Source: an uncultured archaeon | GTDB lineage: Archaea; Nanobdellota; Nanobdellia; Woesearchaeales; ARS49 | DNA: 38,987 nt | NCBI GenBank assembly: GCA_902385765.1 | Contig: CABMGU010000014.1 | Coordinates: forward strand, 1-38,987 | Direction of reading: 5' to 3' | Part shown: piece by piece, positions 16,972 through 24,714 of the stretch | How positions within the stretch are numbered: the stretch's first letter is position 1 | How the letters are laid out: the number at the start of each line of letters is the position of its first letter | Program-made: the position numbers and the translations under genes | The notes under the pieces: generated by a model | Seen by the model: the letters and a program-made list of their open reading frames with translations, nothing else | Told to the model about the DNA's origin: nothing | The model's database searches: none

Positions 16972-17526
16972 TTATTCCTTCTTTGTCAGTATTTTTTCCA
17001 TTTCTTTTCGTTCTTGTTCTTTTGTTGCTGTTTCTTCCTTCTTTGGCTGTGTTTTTTGTTTTGATTTCTGTTCTTTTGCCAGTGCTCTGTTCTTCTTTGC
17101 TTCTTTTCTTGCTGTTACATTGTCTGTGAGCTTTTTTATCATTTCATCAGTATTTTTGACATTCAATATAGTGAGTCCTTTCTGTTTGCAGGTTGTGAGT
17201 ATTGTGATTTTTTTCTTGTCACCCACGTGTCCCATTATCACTCCCTGTGTTTTTGCGTCGATTTTAATGAGCTGGTCCGCGTTGTTTGCAACTATTGGCA
17301 TCAGCCCGCTCGGGTGCATTCCTCTTACTTCTGCCGGTCCCCTGTAGCCTACATTTACGCTTGCTGGTCTTCCCCAGAGTCCGTCGCGCATTTTGCTGTG
17401 CATTCCTTTCGGTCTTCTCCAGCTTTCTCCGCCCACTTCTATGCGTTTTTGTGAGTCTTCACGCACAAATCTGGGTCTTCTTGCGCTGATTTCCTTTCTC
17501 AGTTCGAGTAATTTTTTGGTTGTCAT
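16972..17526 (-). CDS. rpl32e: large-subunit ribosomal protein eL32
   Basis: Archaeo-eukaryotic eL32, 184 residues: RPRFVREDSQKRIEVGGESW and RRPKGMHSKMRDGLWGRPAS identify the family, followed by YRGPAEVRGMHPSG. The last 45 residues are a charged Lys/Glu/Gln-rich tail that is likely disordered. The start overlaps the uL6 stop (ATGA). Confidence 0.96.
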   Translation of the reverse strand: MTTKKLLELRKEISARRPRFVREDSQKRIEVGGESWRRPKGMHSKMRDGLWGRPASVNVGYRGPAEVRGMHPSGLMPIVANNADQLIKIDAKTQGVIMGHVGDKKKITILTTCKQKGLTILNVKNTDEMIKKLTDNVTARKEAKKNRALAKEQKSKQKTQPKKEETATKEQERKEMEKILTKKE

Positions 17527-18074
17527 GTTTCAAAGATTTTTTTGCCGGCTTTTTCTATCATGTAGATGCCGTCCTGGAATACTCTCAGGTCTCTGTTTGA
17601 TTTTGCTGTGAGCAGTTCAATGTTGCTGGCTGCTTGTCCTGCCAGTTCTATGTCAGAGCTCTCAACGATTATCTGGTCTCCTTCTATTTTGACTGATACG
17701 TCTTTCGTTAGAGTGAGTGTTCTAGGGCTTTTTTCTCCCAGGAAGTTTTTGATTATGAATTGGTTTCCGCTTATTGATGCGTTCATTGGAAAGTGTCCGC
17801 TGCATATTTTTAGCACGTATCTGAATGGCTGTTGTACGCCTTTTATCAGGTTTTGCATATGTGCAGCAAACGAGTTTATCATTCGTTTTTGCCTTTTTGT
17901 TCCTTTTGTGCAGGATAAGGTGACTGTGTTTTTGTCTATCTTGAAATTTACTAGCGGGTCTTTTATGGAGCGTGATGCCTCTCCTTTCGGTCCTTTTACT
18001 GTGATGATTCCCTGGTTTATTGTTGCCGTTATTCCGCTCGGCAGTTGGATTTCTTCCTGCAGTTTTTCTTTCAT
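17523..18074 (-). CDS. rpl6: large-subunit ribosomal protein uL6
   Basis: uL6, 183 residues, two homologous domains: IQLPSGITATINQGIITVKG in the first, and FLGEKSPRTLTLTKDVSVK with QIIVESSDIELAGQAASNIE in the second. The true start is ATG 18074, sharing a base with the uS8 stop (TAATG). The longer open frame reaching 18254 only overlaps uS8 in another frame. Confidence 0.96.
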   Translation of the reverse strand: MKEKLQEEIQLPSGITATINQGIITVKGPKGEASRSIKDPLVNFKIDKNTVTLSCTKGTKRQKRMINSFAAHMQNLIKGVQQPFRYVLKICSGHFPMNASISGNQFIIKNFLGEKSPRTLTLTKDVSVKIEGDQIIVESSDIELAGQAASNIELLTAKSNRDLRVFQDGIYMIEKAGKKIFET

Positions 18075-18463
18075 TAGTAGCAGTAGGCTATGAGCCTTCC
18101 TCCGATTTTTTTCTCTCGTGCTTGTTCGTGTGTGATGAATCCGTGCGGTGTGCTTAGTATCAGTATGCCTACTCCGTTTGCCGGGAGGAATCTTTTCTCG
18201 AATTTCAGGAACCCGTTGGCTTTTATCGCGAATCTTGGCTTGATGACTCCGCATTTGTTGATGTTTCCCAGGAGGTTGAGCTTTGCGAATCCTCCTCTTC
18301 CTTCGCTTATTTCTTCCAAAGCGCCGGTGTATCCTTTTTCCTGCATTATTGCGAGCACTCTTCTGATTGTTTTGCTGACTGGATGGATGAGGAGTTCTTT
18401 CTTTCCTGTAGTCTCGTGTGTGATGATTGCGGACATCACGTTTGCTAATGGGTCGTTTAACAT
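18074..18463 (-). CDS. rps8: small-subunit ribosomal protein uS8
   Basis: uS8, 129 residues, starting MLNDPLANVMSAIITHETTG and ending GVGILILSTPHGFITHEQA then GGRLIAYCY. It binds the central domain of 16S rRNA. ATG 18463 has a full Shine-Dalgarno, AGGAGG, five bases upstream, which decides against the longer frame to 18583. Confidence 0.97.
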   Translation of the reverse strand: MLNDPLANVMSAIITHETTGKKELLIHPVSKTIRRVLAIMQEKGYTGALEEISEGRGGFAKLNLLGNINKCGVIKPRFAIKANGFLKFEKRFLPANGVGILILSTPHGFITHEQAREKKIGGRLIAYCY

Positions 18464-18471
18464 TTTTCCTC

Positions 18472-18702
18472 CTAGCTGTATTTCTTGAATCCGATGTTTG
18501 TTGCGACTTCTCTGAAACAGCACCTGCAGAGTTCCAGGCCGTATTTTGAGATATGTCCTCCGTATCTTCCGCATCTTTTGCATCGTTTGAGGCCTAATCC
18601 CGTCTTTCTTACTTTTGGCGCATTATGTTTGATGTATTTTTTCATCTTTATGGGCTTCATTTTGAGCTGTTTGAAGGCTTTTTTCCAATCGCTTGTTGTC
18701 AT
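18472..18702 (-). CDS. rps14: small-subunit ribosomal protein uS14 (zinc-binding, extended)
   Basis: uS14 with its zinc knuckle CKRCGRYGGHISKYGLELC then RCC and the C-terminal FREVATNIGFKKYS. At 76 residues it is about 20 longer than most archaeal uS14, owing to a basic N-terminal extension (MTTSDWKKAFKQLKMKPIK). ATG 18702 overlaps the uL5 stop (ATGA) and has an upstream AGGTGA; ATG 18645 would give a conventional short protein but has no SD. Confidence 0.93.
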   Translation of the reverse strand: MTTSDWKKAFKQLKMKPIKMKKYIKHNAPKVRKTGLGLKRCKRCGRYGGHISKYGLELCRCCFREVATNIGFKKYS

Positions 18703-19214
18703 GATTGTTCACCTATGTTCACGTTGAAGTTTTTTTGCATGAAGACCATTGCTTCCTGTTTGTTGACTGTGTGTTTTCTCGGGAGTTTTTTCTGTTCTAT
18801 CTTGCGTCTTTTTATTCTGTATCCTGGTTTTTCCAGGGTGACGCATACTTGAAGTCCGAGAACTCCGATTTTCGGGTCGTAAGTGACGCCTGGTATGTCT
18901 ATGTATTCGTGTATTCCGAAGCTTATGTTTCCTGCTTCATCGAATTGTGATGGCTGTAATTTCTTGTTTTTCGCGTCCAATAGTCTTTTCAGGATTTCAA
19001 CTGCTTTGCTCTTGCGCAGTGTTAGTTTGCATCCTATTGGCAGTCCTGGCCTTAGTCCCCAGGTCGGTATTCTTTTGTTTGTTACTGTTTTCATCGGTTC
19101 TATGCCGGTTATCATTCTTAGTACTGCGATTCCTTTTTCCAGTCTGCTCTGTTCTTTTCCTGCGCCTACGTTGAGCGTGACTTTCTCTATCCTCGGTTGT
19201 TGCATAGGGTTCAT
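18699..19214 (-). CDS. rpl5: large-subunit ribosomal protein uL5
   Basis: uL5, which contacts 5S rRNA and the P-site tRNA, 171 residues: RIEKVTLNVGAGKEQSRLEK near the N-terminus, then GCKLTLRKSKAVEILKRLL and SFGIHEYIDIPGVTYDPKIG. Its start overlaps the eS4 stop and its stop overlaps uS14 (both ATGA). Confidence 0.97.
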   Translation of the reverse strand: MNPMQQPRIEKVTLNVGAGKEQSRLEKGIAVLRMITGIEPMKTVTNKRIPTWGLRPGLPIGCKLTLRKSKAVEILKRLLDAKNKKLQPSQFDEAGNISFGIHEYIDIPGVTYDPKIGVLGLQVCVTLEKPGYRIKRRKIEQKKLPRKHTVNKQEAMVFMQKNFNVNIGEQS

Positions 19215-19888
19215 AGTTTGATTGCCGGCGTGTTTTTGCCGACTACGAATGCGAATTTGCTCAGTGTTTCAACTTTTTCCTTGTCTTTTGAGCACCAGAC
19301 TTTGTTTTCTTTGATTTCTTGTATTGTGCCGATTGTGCCTATGTGTCTTCCGCTGGTTATGAATGCTGTATTTCCTTTTGCGAGCGGGAAGTGTTCGATT
19401 ATTTTCTGGCTCGGCAGCTCGATTAGAATGCTGTCTCCTGTTGCGTATTCTTTCTTCTCAACAAGCAGGTTTCTGCCGTCTGACAGGTTTAGCTGTGATT
19501 TTCCTTTTCGGTTTGTTGTTTTGTTGTTGATTCTGCATATTTTTTTGTTTGTTTCTGATTCTGGGATGTTTATGAATTTCAGCCTGCCTTTCTGGTCAAG
19601 GGTGCATCTTAAATTTGTGTTTGGCTTGATGCTGACCGTGTCCATGAAGCCGATGCCGAAGTGAATGTCCTTGATTATTTTTCCATCAATCATTACTGCT
19701 TTGTCATTGATTATTTTCTTGCTTTCTTTTTTTATTTGTGCGCATCCAAGCTGTTTTAGTAATAGTCCGATTGGAAGTGAGCGTTCTAATTCGTGTGCTC
19801 CTGGCTGTGGTCTGAGTATCCATTTGTTTACTTTTCTCAGTATTGTCCAGCTTTTTGGCGCCGCGTATGATTTTAAGTGCCTGCTCAT
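19211..19888 (-). CDS. rps4e: small-subunit ribosomal protein eS4
   Basis: Archaeo-eukaryotic eS4, 225 residues. N-terminal MSRHLKSYAAPKSW and GAHELERSLPIGLLLKQLG, an S4 RNA-binding domain (IINDKAVMIDGKIIKD), then a KOW-type domain near the C-terminus (FITSGRHIGTIGTIQEI). The start overlaps the uL24 stop (ATGA). Confidence 0.97.
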   Translation of the reverse strand: MSRHLKSYAAPKSWTILRKVNKWILRPQPGAHELERSLPIGLLLKQLGCAQIKKESKKIINDKAVMIDGKIIKDIHFGIGFMDTVSIKPNTNLRCTLDQKGRLKFINIPESETNKKICRINNKTTNRKGKSQLNLSDGRNLLVEKKEYATGDSILIELPSQKIIEHFPLAKGNTAFITSGRHIGTIGTIQEIKENKVWCSKDKEKVETLSKFAFVVGKNTPAIKL

Positions 19889-20265
19889 TTCTGTTCACCC
19901 TTGGCTTCTTGTGTTAGTCTTCGTTTGTCTGCGTGTAATTCGAGTATTATCAGGTTTGACGTGTGTATAGGATACATTGCCTTGCTTCCGTCTTTCTTGA
20001 TGAATTCTACTCCTGTGATGAATGCCTTCATTCGTTTTGTGTTTACCCTGTCTATCGTTCCTGTTTTGCCTTTGTGTTGTCCTCGTATTACTTTGACCTT
20101 GTCTCCTTTTCTTGCGCGTAATGCTCTTGTTTTCAGTTTGAGTCTGAGTTCTTTTGACAAATGGCTTCCCAGGAGAGTGCTTCTTACGTGCAATGGCGCG
20201 TTGCGTACGTAATTGCGTTGTTTTGTCGGTTTCTTGCTTCCAGTCCAGCTTGTGCTCCAGTTCAT
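19885..20265 (-). CDS. rpl24: large-subunit ribosomal protein uL24
   Basis: uL24, an early-assembly protein, 126 residues, with the KOW motif ARKGDKVKVIRGQHKGKTGT and upstream RNAPLHVRSTLLGSHLSKEL. ATG 20265 overlaps the uL14 stop (ATGA); the open frame further upstream lies inside uL14. Confidence 0.96.
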   Translation of the reverse strand: MNWSTSWTGSKKPTKQRNYVRNAPLHVRSTLLGSHLSKELRLKLKTRALRARKGDKVKVIRGQHKGKTGTIDRVNTKRMKAFITGVEFIKKDGSKAMYPIHTSNLIILELHADKRRLTQEAKGEQK

Positions 20266-20663
20266 ATTACAGTGCTCGCTATTTTTGCTACCAGCGGCCA
20301 TCTTTCAGCTGCTTCTTTTGCAATCGGTCCTTTTATCATAGTTCCTTTCGGGTTGCCCAGGTCGTCTTTTACTACGACTGCTGCGTTGTCTTCAAACCTT
20401 ATTCTTGTGCCGTCCAGTCTTCTGTATGGCATTTTTTGTCTTACTATGATTGCCATCACTACCTGTTTTCTCATTTCCGGTTTTCCTTCCACTACTGAGC
20501 AGGCGACGTAATCTGCTATCGCTGCTGATGGCTTTCTTCCCTTCGTGGTTTTTGCAGTCTTTATGCTTATGATTCTGAGTATTCGTGCTCCGCTGTTGTC
20601 GCACGCCAGCACGTTTGCCGTGTGGGGCAGTCCTCGTGTTATGCTTGCCTTAAGCGCTTTCAT
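20262..20663 (-). CDS. rpl14: large-subunit ribosomal protein uL14
   Basis: uL14, 133 residues: ACDNSGARILRIISIKTAK, CSVVEGKPEMRKQVVMAIIV and RFEDNAAVVVKDDLGNPKGT are diagnostic. It starts 14 bases inside the end of uS17, the longest overlap in the operon. Confidence 0.97.
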   Translation of the reverse strand: MKALKASITRGLPHTANVLACDNSGARILRIISIKTAKTTKGRKPSAAIADYVACSVVEGKPEMRKQVVMAIIVRQKMPYRRLDGTRIRFEDNAAVVVKDDLGNPKGTMIKGPIAKEAAERWPLVAKIASTVI

Positions 20664-20985
20664 TTTCTTCTTTCTCCCGCTTGACTTTTGATTCTTCCAT
20701 CATTTCCTGTTTTGCTTCGAATAGTTTTTCGTGTCCGAGTTTTTCTATGATGGTGAAGTGTTTTGTCTTGCTGATTGGTCTGCATTCTTCTACTTTCACT
20801 ATGTCTCCTTTCTTTGCGTCAATGTCTTTTGGATTGTGCGCTTTGATTCTTGTTCGTTTTTTCTCGTATCTTTCGTATTTTGAAACGTATTTTCTTCTTG
20901 GCCATTCGACTGTTGCTGTTGACTGCATTCTTGCCTCTAATACGATGCCCGTGAACGTCCTTCCCCTTGTTCTGATGCTTTGCAT
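20650..20985 (-). CDS. rps17: small-subunit ribosomal protein uS17
   Basis: uS17, 111 residues, OB-fold: TRGRTFTGIVLEARMQSTAT, KYERYEKKRTRIKAHNP and GDIVKVEECRPISKTKHF. A Glu/Lys-rich tail of about 20 residues overlaps the uL14 start. It follows the aIF1 gene by 7 bases; the RNase P subunit gene often found between them in archaea is absent here. Confidence 0.97.
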   Translation of the reverse strand: MQSIRTRGRTFTGIVLEARMQSTATVEWPRRKYVSKYERYEKKRTRIKAHNPKDIDAKKGDIVKVEECRPISKTKHFTIIEKLGHEKLFEAKQEMMEESKVKREKEENESA

Positions 20986-20992
20986 TTTTCAC

Positions 20993-21298
20993 CTACTTGA
21001 TGATGATTGTTTCAGGCGCGAATCCAGCTTCAATGAGGATCTGCTTGACCTTTTGTTTGTGTTCGCCTTGGAGTTCGATTCTGTTTTCTTTTATCGTTCC
21101 TCCGCACGCGAGTTGGGCTTTGAGCTTTTTTGCCAGCTGTTCGAGATCGATTTCCTTTTGGTCAATCCCTTCGATAACAGTGTACATCTTGTTGAATTTT
21201 TTCGCCTCGATTCGGACGACAATTTTCTGGCTTTCTTTCGCGATGCTCTCGCAAACGCAAAGCTCTTTTGGTAAGCCGCATGTCACGCAGACCGTCAT
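20993..21298 (-). CDS. translation initiation factor aIF1 (SUI1 family)
   Basis: A 101-residue SUI1-domain factor that monitors start-codon recognition. It has a small Cys cluster at the N-terminus (CVTCGLPKELCVC) and the SUI1 core (KMYTVIEGIDQKEIDLEQLA, LACGGTIKENRIELQGEHKQ). ATG 21298 overlaps the uL29 stop (ATGA), which fixes the start; the longer frame to 21514 runs through uL29. Confidence 0.96.
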   Translation of the reverse strand: MTVCVTCGLPKELCVCESIAKESQKIVVRIEAKKFNKMYTVIEGIDQKEIDLEQLAKKLKAQLACGGTIKENRIELQGEHKQKVKQILIEAGFAPETIIIK

Positions 21299-21492
21299 GC
21301 TTTTTTTCGTGCCTCCGCGAGAATTGTGTTTATTCTCGCGATTGTTTTCTTTGCAAGTTTGAGTTTTCCCGGATTTTTTGGTATTGTGCCGGTGGCTACC
21401 TGGGCGTTGTCTTTCATAAGCTCTTTGTACAGCTCTTGTTTTTTCTGATTTAGGTCGTTTTCGCCCAGTGCCCTTAATTCCTTTATCTTCAT
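21295..21492 (-). CDS. rpl29: large-subunit ribosomal protein uL29
   Basis: uL29, 65 residues, the two-helix protein at the peptide exit site: MKIKELRALGENDLNQKKQE and LAKKTIARINTILAEAR. It overlaps uS3 upstream and aIF1 downstream (ATGA each). Confidence 0.95.
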   Translation of the reverse strand: MKIKELRALGENDLNQKKQELYKELMKDNAQVATGTIPKNPGKLKLAKKTIARINTILAEARKKA

Positions 21493-22115
21493 TTTTTTGC
21501 CTCAGGTGCTTCAACTTTTGGTTTGTTTACTTCCAAATCATCGGGCATTCTTGTTTGTGCTCCCATTATTGAGACTTTTACTCCTATTGCTCCGGTTTTC
21601 ATTATGCAGGCTGCATTTGCTTTCTTGACGCCTTCGAATGCGATGTTTCCTGCTTTTTTGAGGTATCCGCTGTAGAATCTCCAGCTTTTTGCGCGCTGGC
21701 TTGGTACTTTTCCTGAGATTATGATTTCAATGCCTATCGCCCCTGAGCTTATGACGTCCTGCATTGTTTTGTGGCCGATTGCTTTGAACTTGTTTATGCC
21801 GAATCTTTCTATGGTGCTTGCTATTCTTTCTGCCACAATCTGGGCGTCCAGGTTTGGGTTTTCTACTTCCGCGATTTCTATCTGCGGGTTTTCAAGTTCG
21901 AATTTCTTTTTGAGCGTGTTTGTGAGTTTTTTGATGTTTTCTCCTTTTCTTCCTACCACCAGTCCCGGTCTGCTTGCATAAATGATTATTTTCTCTCCGA
22001 GCGGGGTTCTCATTAGTTTTGTGTGGCTGTGCCCGACGTTTTTGAGAGTTTCAGATATGAATTCCTGGATTCTGTGTTCTTTCAGTTTTTCTGCGATGAA
22101 TTTGCGTTCAATCAT
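21489..22115 (-). CDS. rps3: small-subunit ribosomal protein uS3
   Basis: uS3, 208 residues, at the mRNA entry channel. The type II KH domain contains RPGLVVGRKGENIKKLTNTL; the C-terminal domain contains GAIGIEIIISGKVPSQRAK and KTGAIGVKVSIMGAQTRMP. It overlaps uL22 by four bases. Confidence 0.97.
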   Translation of the reverse strand: MIERKFIAEKLKEHRIQEFISETLKNVGHSHTKLMRTPLGEKIIIYASRPGLVVGRKGENIKKLTNTLKKKFELENPQIEIAEVENPNLDAQIVAERIASTIERFGINKFKAIGHKTMQDVISSGAIGIEIIISGKVPSQRAKSWRFYSGYLKKAGNIAFEGVKKANAACIMKTGAIGVKVSIMGAQTRMPDDLEVNKPKVEAPEAKK

Positions 22116-22543
22116 TTCTTTGCCTCTTCTAATACTAATTCGATATGTGCTCGTTTCGTTTTTGTGCGCTGTCTGCCGTATTTCTGTGTTGTTGGTCCTT
22201 TTTGTGCGCTTGCGTGTCTTATGATTAGGTTTCCAGTGCTTAGTCCTTTGAATTGCGCGTTTGCCTCAGCGCTTTTCAGGAGGTCGAGTATCTCTTCGCA
22301 GGTTTTTACCGCGAACCTGCCGGCTGCCATTCCTGCTTTGTGTGCGACGTTTCTGTTGTATCTCGTGAACGGAATTGCTTTTTTGAGTGTTATCGCGTCT
22401 TCGAGCAGTTTTTTTGCTTTTTGGACGTTCATTCCTCGCACTGCTTGGCACACCTGTGTGCTTTTCTTGAGTGAGATTGGCAGTGAGAGGCCGACTGCTT
22501 TTGCGCAATTCTCCGTTATCTTTGTTGAATAGCTGTATGCCAT
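22112..22543 (-). CDS. rpl22: large-subunit ribosomal protein uL22
   Basis: uL22, 143 residues, lining the exit tunnel: LKKSTQVCQAVRGMNVQKAK, FTRYNRNVAHKAGMAAGRFA and the basic loop QKYGRQRTKTKRAHIELVLE. It begins directly after the uS19 stop. Confidence 0.96.
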   Translation of the reverse strand: MAYSYSTKITENCAKAVGLSLPISLKKSTQVCQAVRGMNVQKAKKLLEDAITLKKAIPFTRYNRNVAHKAGMAAGRFAVKTCEEILDLLKSAEANAQFKGLSTGNLIIRHASAQKGPTTQKYGRQRTKTKRAHIELVLEEAKK

Positions 22544-22924
22544 TTATCTCACCGACAGCGATGCGCTGCTTCTTGTTGCTCCGATTCCTGGCGCGCTGTG
22601 TTTGACTTGTTTTCTTGTTAGTGCGAATTCTCCCAGCCTGTGTCCGAGCAGTTCTGGTTCTATTATGACCATTACCCATTCTTTTCCGTTGTATACCTTG
22701 ATCGTTTTTCCTACCATTTCCGGGATTACTATCATGTCTCTTGCGTGCGTTTTGATGTCTTTCGGGTTTGCTTTGATGTCTTCCAGGAGTTTTTTCTCTA
22801 CTTCTGTGAATCCGCGTTTTATCTTGCGTCTTTCTCGTGACGGAACTAATTTTGCGAATTCTTCGAGGCTAAGCTTCGTGAACTCTGATGCGCTTTTTCC
22901 GTGGAAAATGAATTCTTTTGCCAT
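22544..22924 (-). CDS. rps19: small-subunit ribosomal protein uS19
   Basis: uS19, 126 residues, in the head of the small subunit: HARDMIVIPEMVGKTIKVYN, ELLGHRLGEFALTRKQVKH and APGIGATRSSASLSVR. ATG 22924 (MAKEFIFHGKS) lies 4 bases after the uL2 stop; the frame further upstream is inside uL2. Confidence 0.97.
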   Translation of the reverse strand: MAKEFIFHGKSASEFTKLSLEEFAKLVPSRERRKIKRGFTEVEKKLLEDIKANPKDIKTHARDMIVIPEMVGKTIKVYNGKEWVMVIIEPELLGHRLGEFALTRKQVKHSAPGIGATRSSASLSVR

Positions 22925-22928
22925 GTTT

Positions 22929-23642
22929 TCACTTCTTCCTTCCTGTGCGCCTTGGCCACAGTTTTCCGACTTTTCTTCCTGGAGGTGCAAAGTGTCCTAC
23001 TGATTTGTTCTTTGCTTTTCTGCTTGTTCTCTTGTTTCCGTATGGGTGGTCGACTGCGTTTTGTGCTGCCGCGCTCGGGTTCGGCCATCTCTTGTTGGTC
23101 ATTCTCTTTCTGAAATGCTGGACTCCTGCCTTAAGCATTGGCTTTTCCAGTCTTCCTGCTCCTGCTATTATTCCGATGCACGCCCTGCAGTTGAGGTTGA
23201 ATGTTCTTTCTTTTTTGCTTGGCAGTTGTATTGTTGCATAGCTTTCTGTTTTCGCCAGTATTCTTGCTGCCGAGCCTCCTGTTCTGCAGAATTTTCCGCC
23301 GTCTCCTGGTTGTGATTCTATGTTGAATACTGGTGTTCCTTCAGGTATTTCTTTGAGCTTGAGTGTGTTTCCGGGGTTTACTTCGCCTCCTGGTCCTGTT
23401 TGTACTTCGTCTCCTATTTTGATGAATTCTGGTGCAGGCATGAGACAGTTTATTCCGTCTTCGTATTTTACTTCGATTAGCGGTGCGGTGTGTCCTGGGC
23501 ATTTTATGATGTCAGTTACCCTGCCTTTTACCAGCTTTGCCGGCTCGCTTCGCATTTTTGCGTCTCCTGCGTATGCGAAGCTTTTTGCGCGGTATGTTGG
23601 TCCGCCTTTTCCTCTTGCCTGTTGTATTAATGACTTGCCCAT
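22929..23642 (-). CDS. rpl2: large-subunit ribosomal protein uL2
   Basis: uL2, close to the peptidyl-transferase centre, 237 residues: GKSLIQQARGKGGPTYRAKS, VEVKYEDG-like IEVKYEDGINCLMPAPE, GSAARILAKTESYATIQLPS and the C-terminal APPGRKVGKLWPRRTGRKK region. The loop that usually reads VDHPFGGG in archaea is VDHPYGNK, keeping the conserved His but losing the glycine run. Confidence 0.97.
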   Translation of the reverse strand: MGKSLIQQARGKGGPTYRAKSFAYAGDAKMRSEPAKLVKGRVTDIIKCPGHTAPLIEVKYEDGINCLMPAPEFIKIGDEVQTGPGGEVNPGNTLKLKEIPEGTPVFNIESQPGDGGKFCRTGGSAARILAKTESYATIQLPSKKERTFNLNCRACIGIIAGAGRLEKPMLKAGVQHFRKRMTNKRWPNPSAAAQNAVDHPYGNKRTSRKAKNKSVGHFAPPGRKVGKLWPRRTGRKK

Positions 23643-23646
23643 TGTA

Positions 23647-23910
23647 TTACATTATCCCCAGCGTTGTTGCGATGTCTATTGCTGGTGTTTCTTTTGCGAG
23701 TGTGATGTATGCGAGTTTTTCTCCTCTGACTGAATTGAGCGTGTTTACTGCTGTTACTTTTGCCTTGAATAGTTCCTGTATTGCTTTCTTTATGTCTTGC
23801 TTGGTTGCTTTTCTGTCTACTACGAAAACGAGTTTGTTCTCTGATTCCATCAGCCTGATGCTTTTTTCAGTTGCTAATGGATACTTGATTGTTATGTGTG
23901 CGTCCATCAT
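23647..23910 (-). CDS. rpl23: large-subunit ribosomal protein uL23
   Basis: uL23, 87 residues, docking site near the tunnel exit for SRP and chaperones: YPLATEKSIRLMESENKLVF, VDRKATKQDIKKAIQELF and KVTAVNTLNSVRGEKLAYI. Tandem ATGs at 23910 and 23907; the first overlaps the uL4 stop (ATGA). Confidence 0.96.
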   Translation of the reverse strand: MMDAHITIKYPLATEKSIRLMESENKLVFVVDRKATKQDIKKAIQELFKAKVTAVNTLNSVRGEKLAYITLAKETPAIDIATTLGIM

Positions 23911-24713
23911 ATGAACAATTTCTCCTTGTCAAGTTTTTGTATTGCTGCTTGTGTGAATATTGTGAGTCTTCCTGCGTGTGTTCCTGGTGCGAGCAGTTCT
24001 GCATTGATGCTTGTTACTTCTGTTGCGTCCACTCCTGGTATGTTTTTTGCTGCCTTGAGCGCGTTGCATTTTCCGCTTAATACCAGCAGTGGCCCTTTTG
24101 TTTTTTTGTATCTTCTTCCTCGGAGTTTTCCTGCGCCGGCTCGCACTTTCTTTTCTTCTGCTCTTTCAAGTTCTTCTTTCAGTCCAAGTGTTTCAAGTAT
24201 TTTCACCAGTTCGCTGGTTTTTGTTATGCTTTCAATGTCTGTTGAGAGAATGAATGGATAGTTTGCTGGCGTCTTGTGTCCTCTTTGTGTAACCGCGTCT
24301 TTGCTGACTGTCGCTGCCAGTGCGCTTCTTGTTGCTTTTTTTCTTTCCTTGTCATTTATTTTTTGTGCGATTATGTGTTCTGATGTTGGCGGGAATGCTC
24401 TTCTTCCTTTTACTGTTCCTGGCGCGAATGCTCCTACCCATATCATATGTTCTCCTCTTCTTACGAGTGTTTTTCTTGGCATTCTGCCGAGTCCTTTGCC
24501 GTATGCTCCTTTGTAGTCTCTTCTTGTTCTGCTGAGTCTTGCTGCCTGTTTTTTTCCTGCTCTTGGGTCTGCGCCGTATCTTTGTTTTTGGTGGCTTTGT
24601 ATTGCTTCCACTGCTCGTTTTATCAAGTCCGGTCTTATTTCTTCTTCAAACTGTATTGGAAGTTTTTGCTTTCCGGTTTCCTTGCTTTCCTTGTTGAGTA
24701 TTTTTAGTTCCAT
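23907..24713 (-). CDS. rpl4: large-subunit ribosomal protein uL4
   Basis: uL4, 268 residues, with the tunnel loop region RTRRDYKGAYGKGLGRMPRK and GAFAPGTVKGRRAFPP typical of archaeal and eukaryotic forms. The C-terminal half has VLSGKCNALKAAKNIPGVD and LLAPGTHAGRLTIFTQAAI. In E. coli uL4 regulates its own operon through the mRNA leader; whether the leader at 25687-25826 serves that purpose here is unknown. Confidence 0.97.
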   Translation of the reverse strand: MELKILNKESKETGKQKLPIQFEEEIRPDLIKRAVEAIQSHQKQRYGADPRAGKKQAARLSRTRRDYKGAYGKGLGRMPRKTLVRRGEHMIWVGAFAPGTVKGRRAFPPTSEHIIAQKINDKERKKATRSALAATVSKDAVTQRGHKTPANYPFILSTDIESITKTSELVKILETLGLKEELERAEEKKVRAGAGKLRGRRYKKTKGPLLVLSGKCNALKAAKNIPGVDATEVTSINAELLAPGTHAGRLTIFTQAAIQKLDKEKLFI

Positions 24714-24714
24714 T

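Noticed and set aside
17523..18254. Long N-terminal extension of uL6 (and similar ones of uS8, aIF1, uS19, uL24)
   Set aside because: These extensions lie inside the preceding gene in another frame and lack conservation; overlap starts or SD sites fix the shorter forms.
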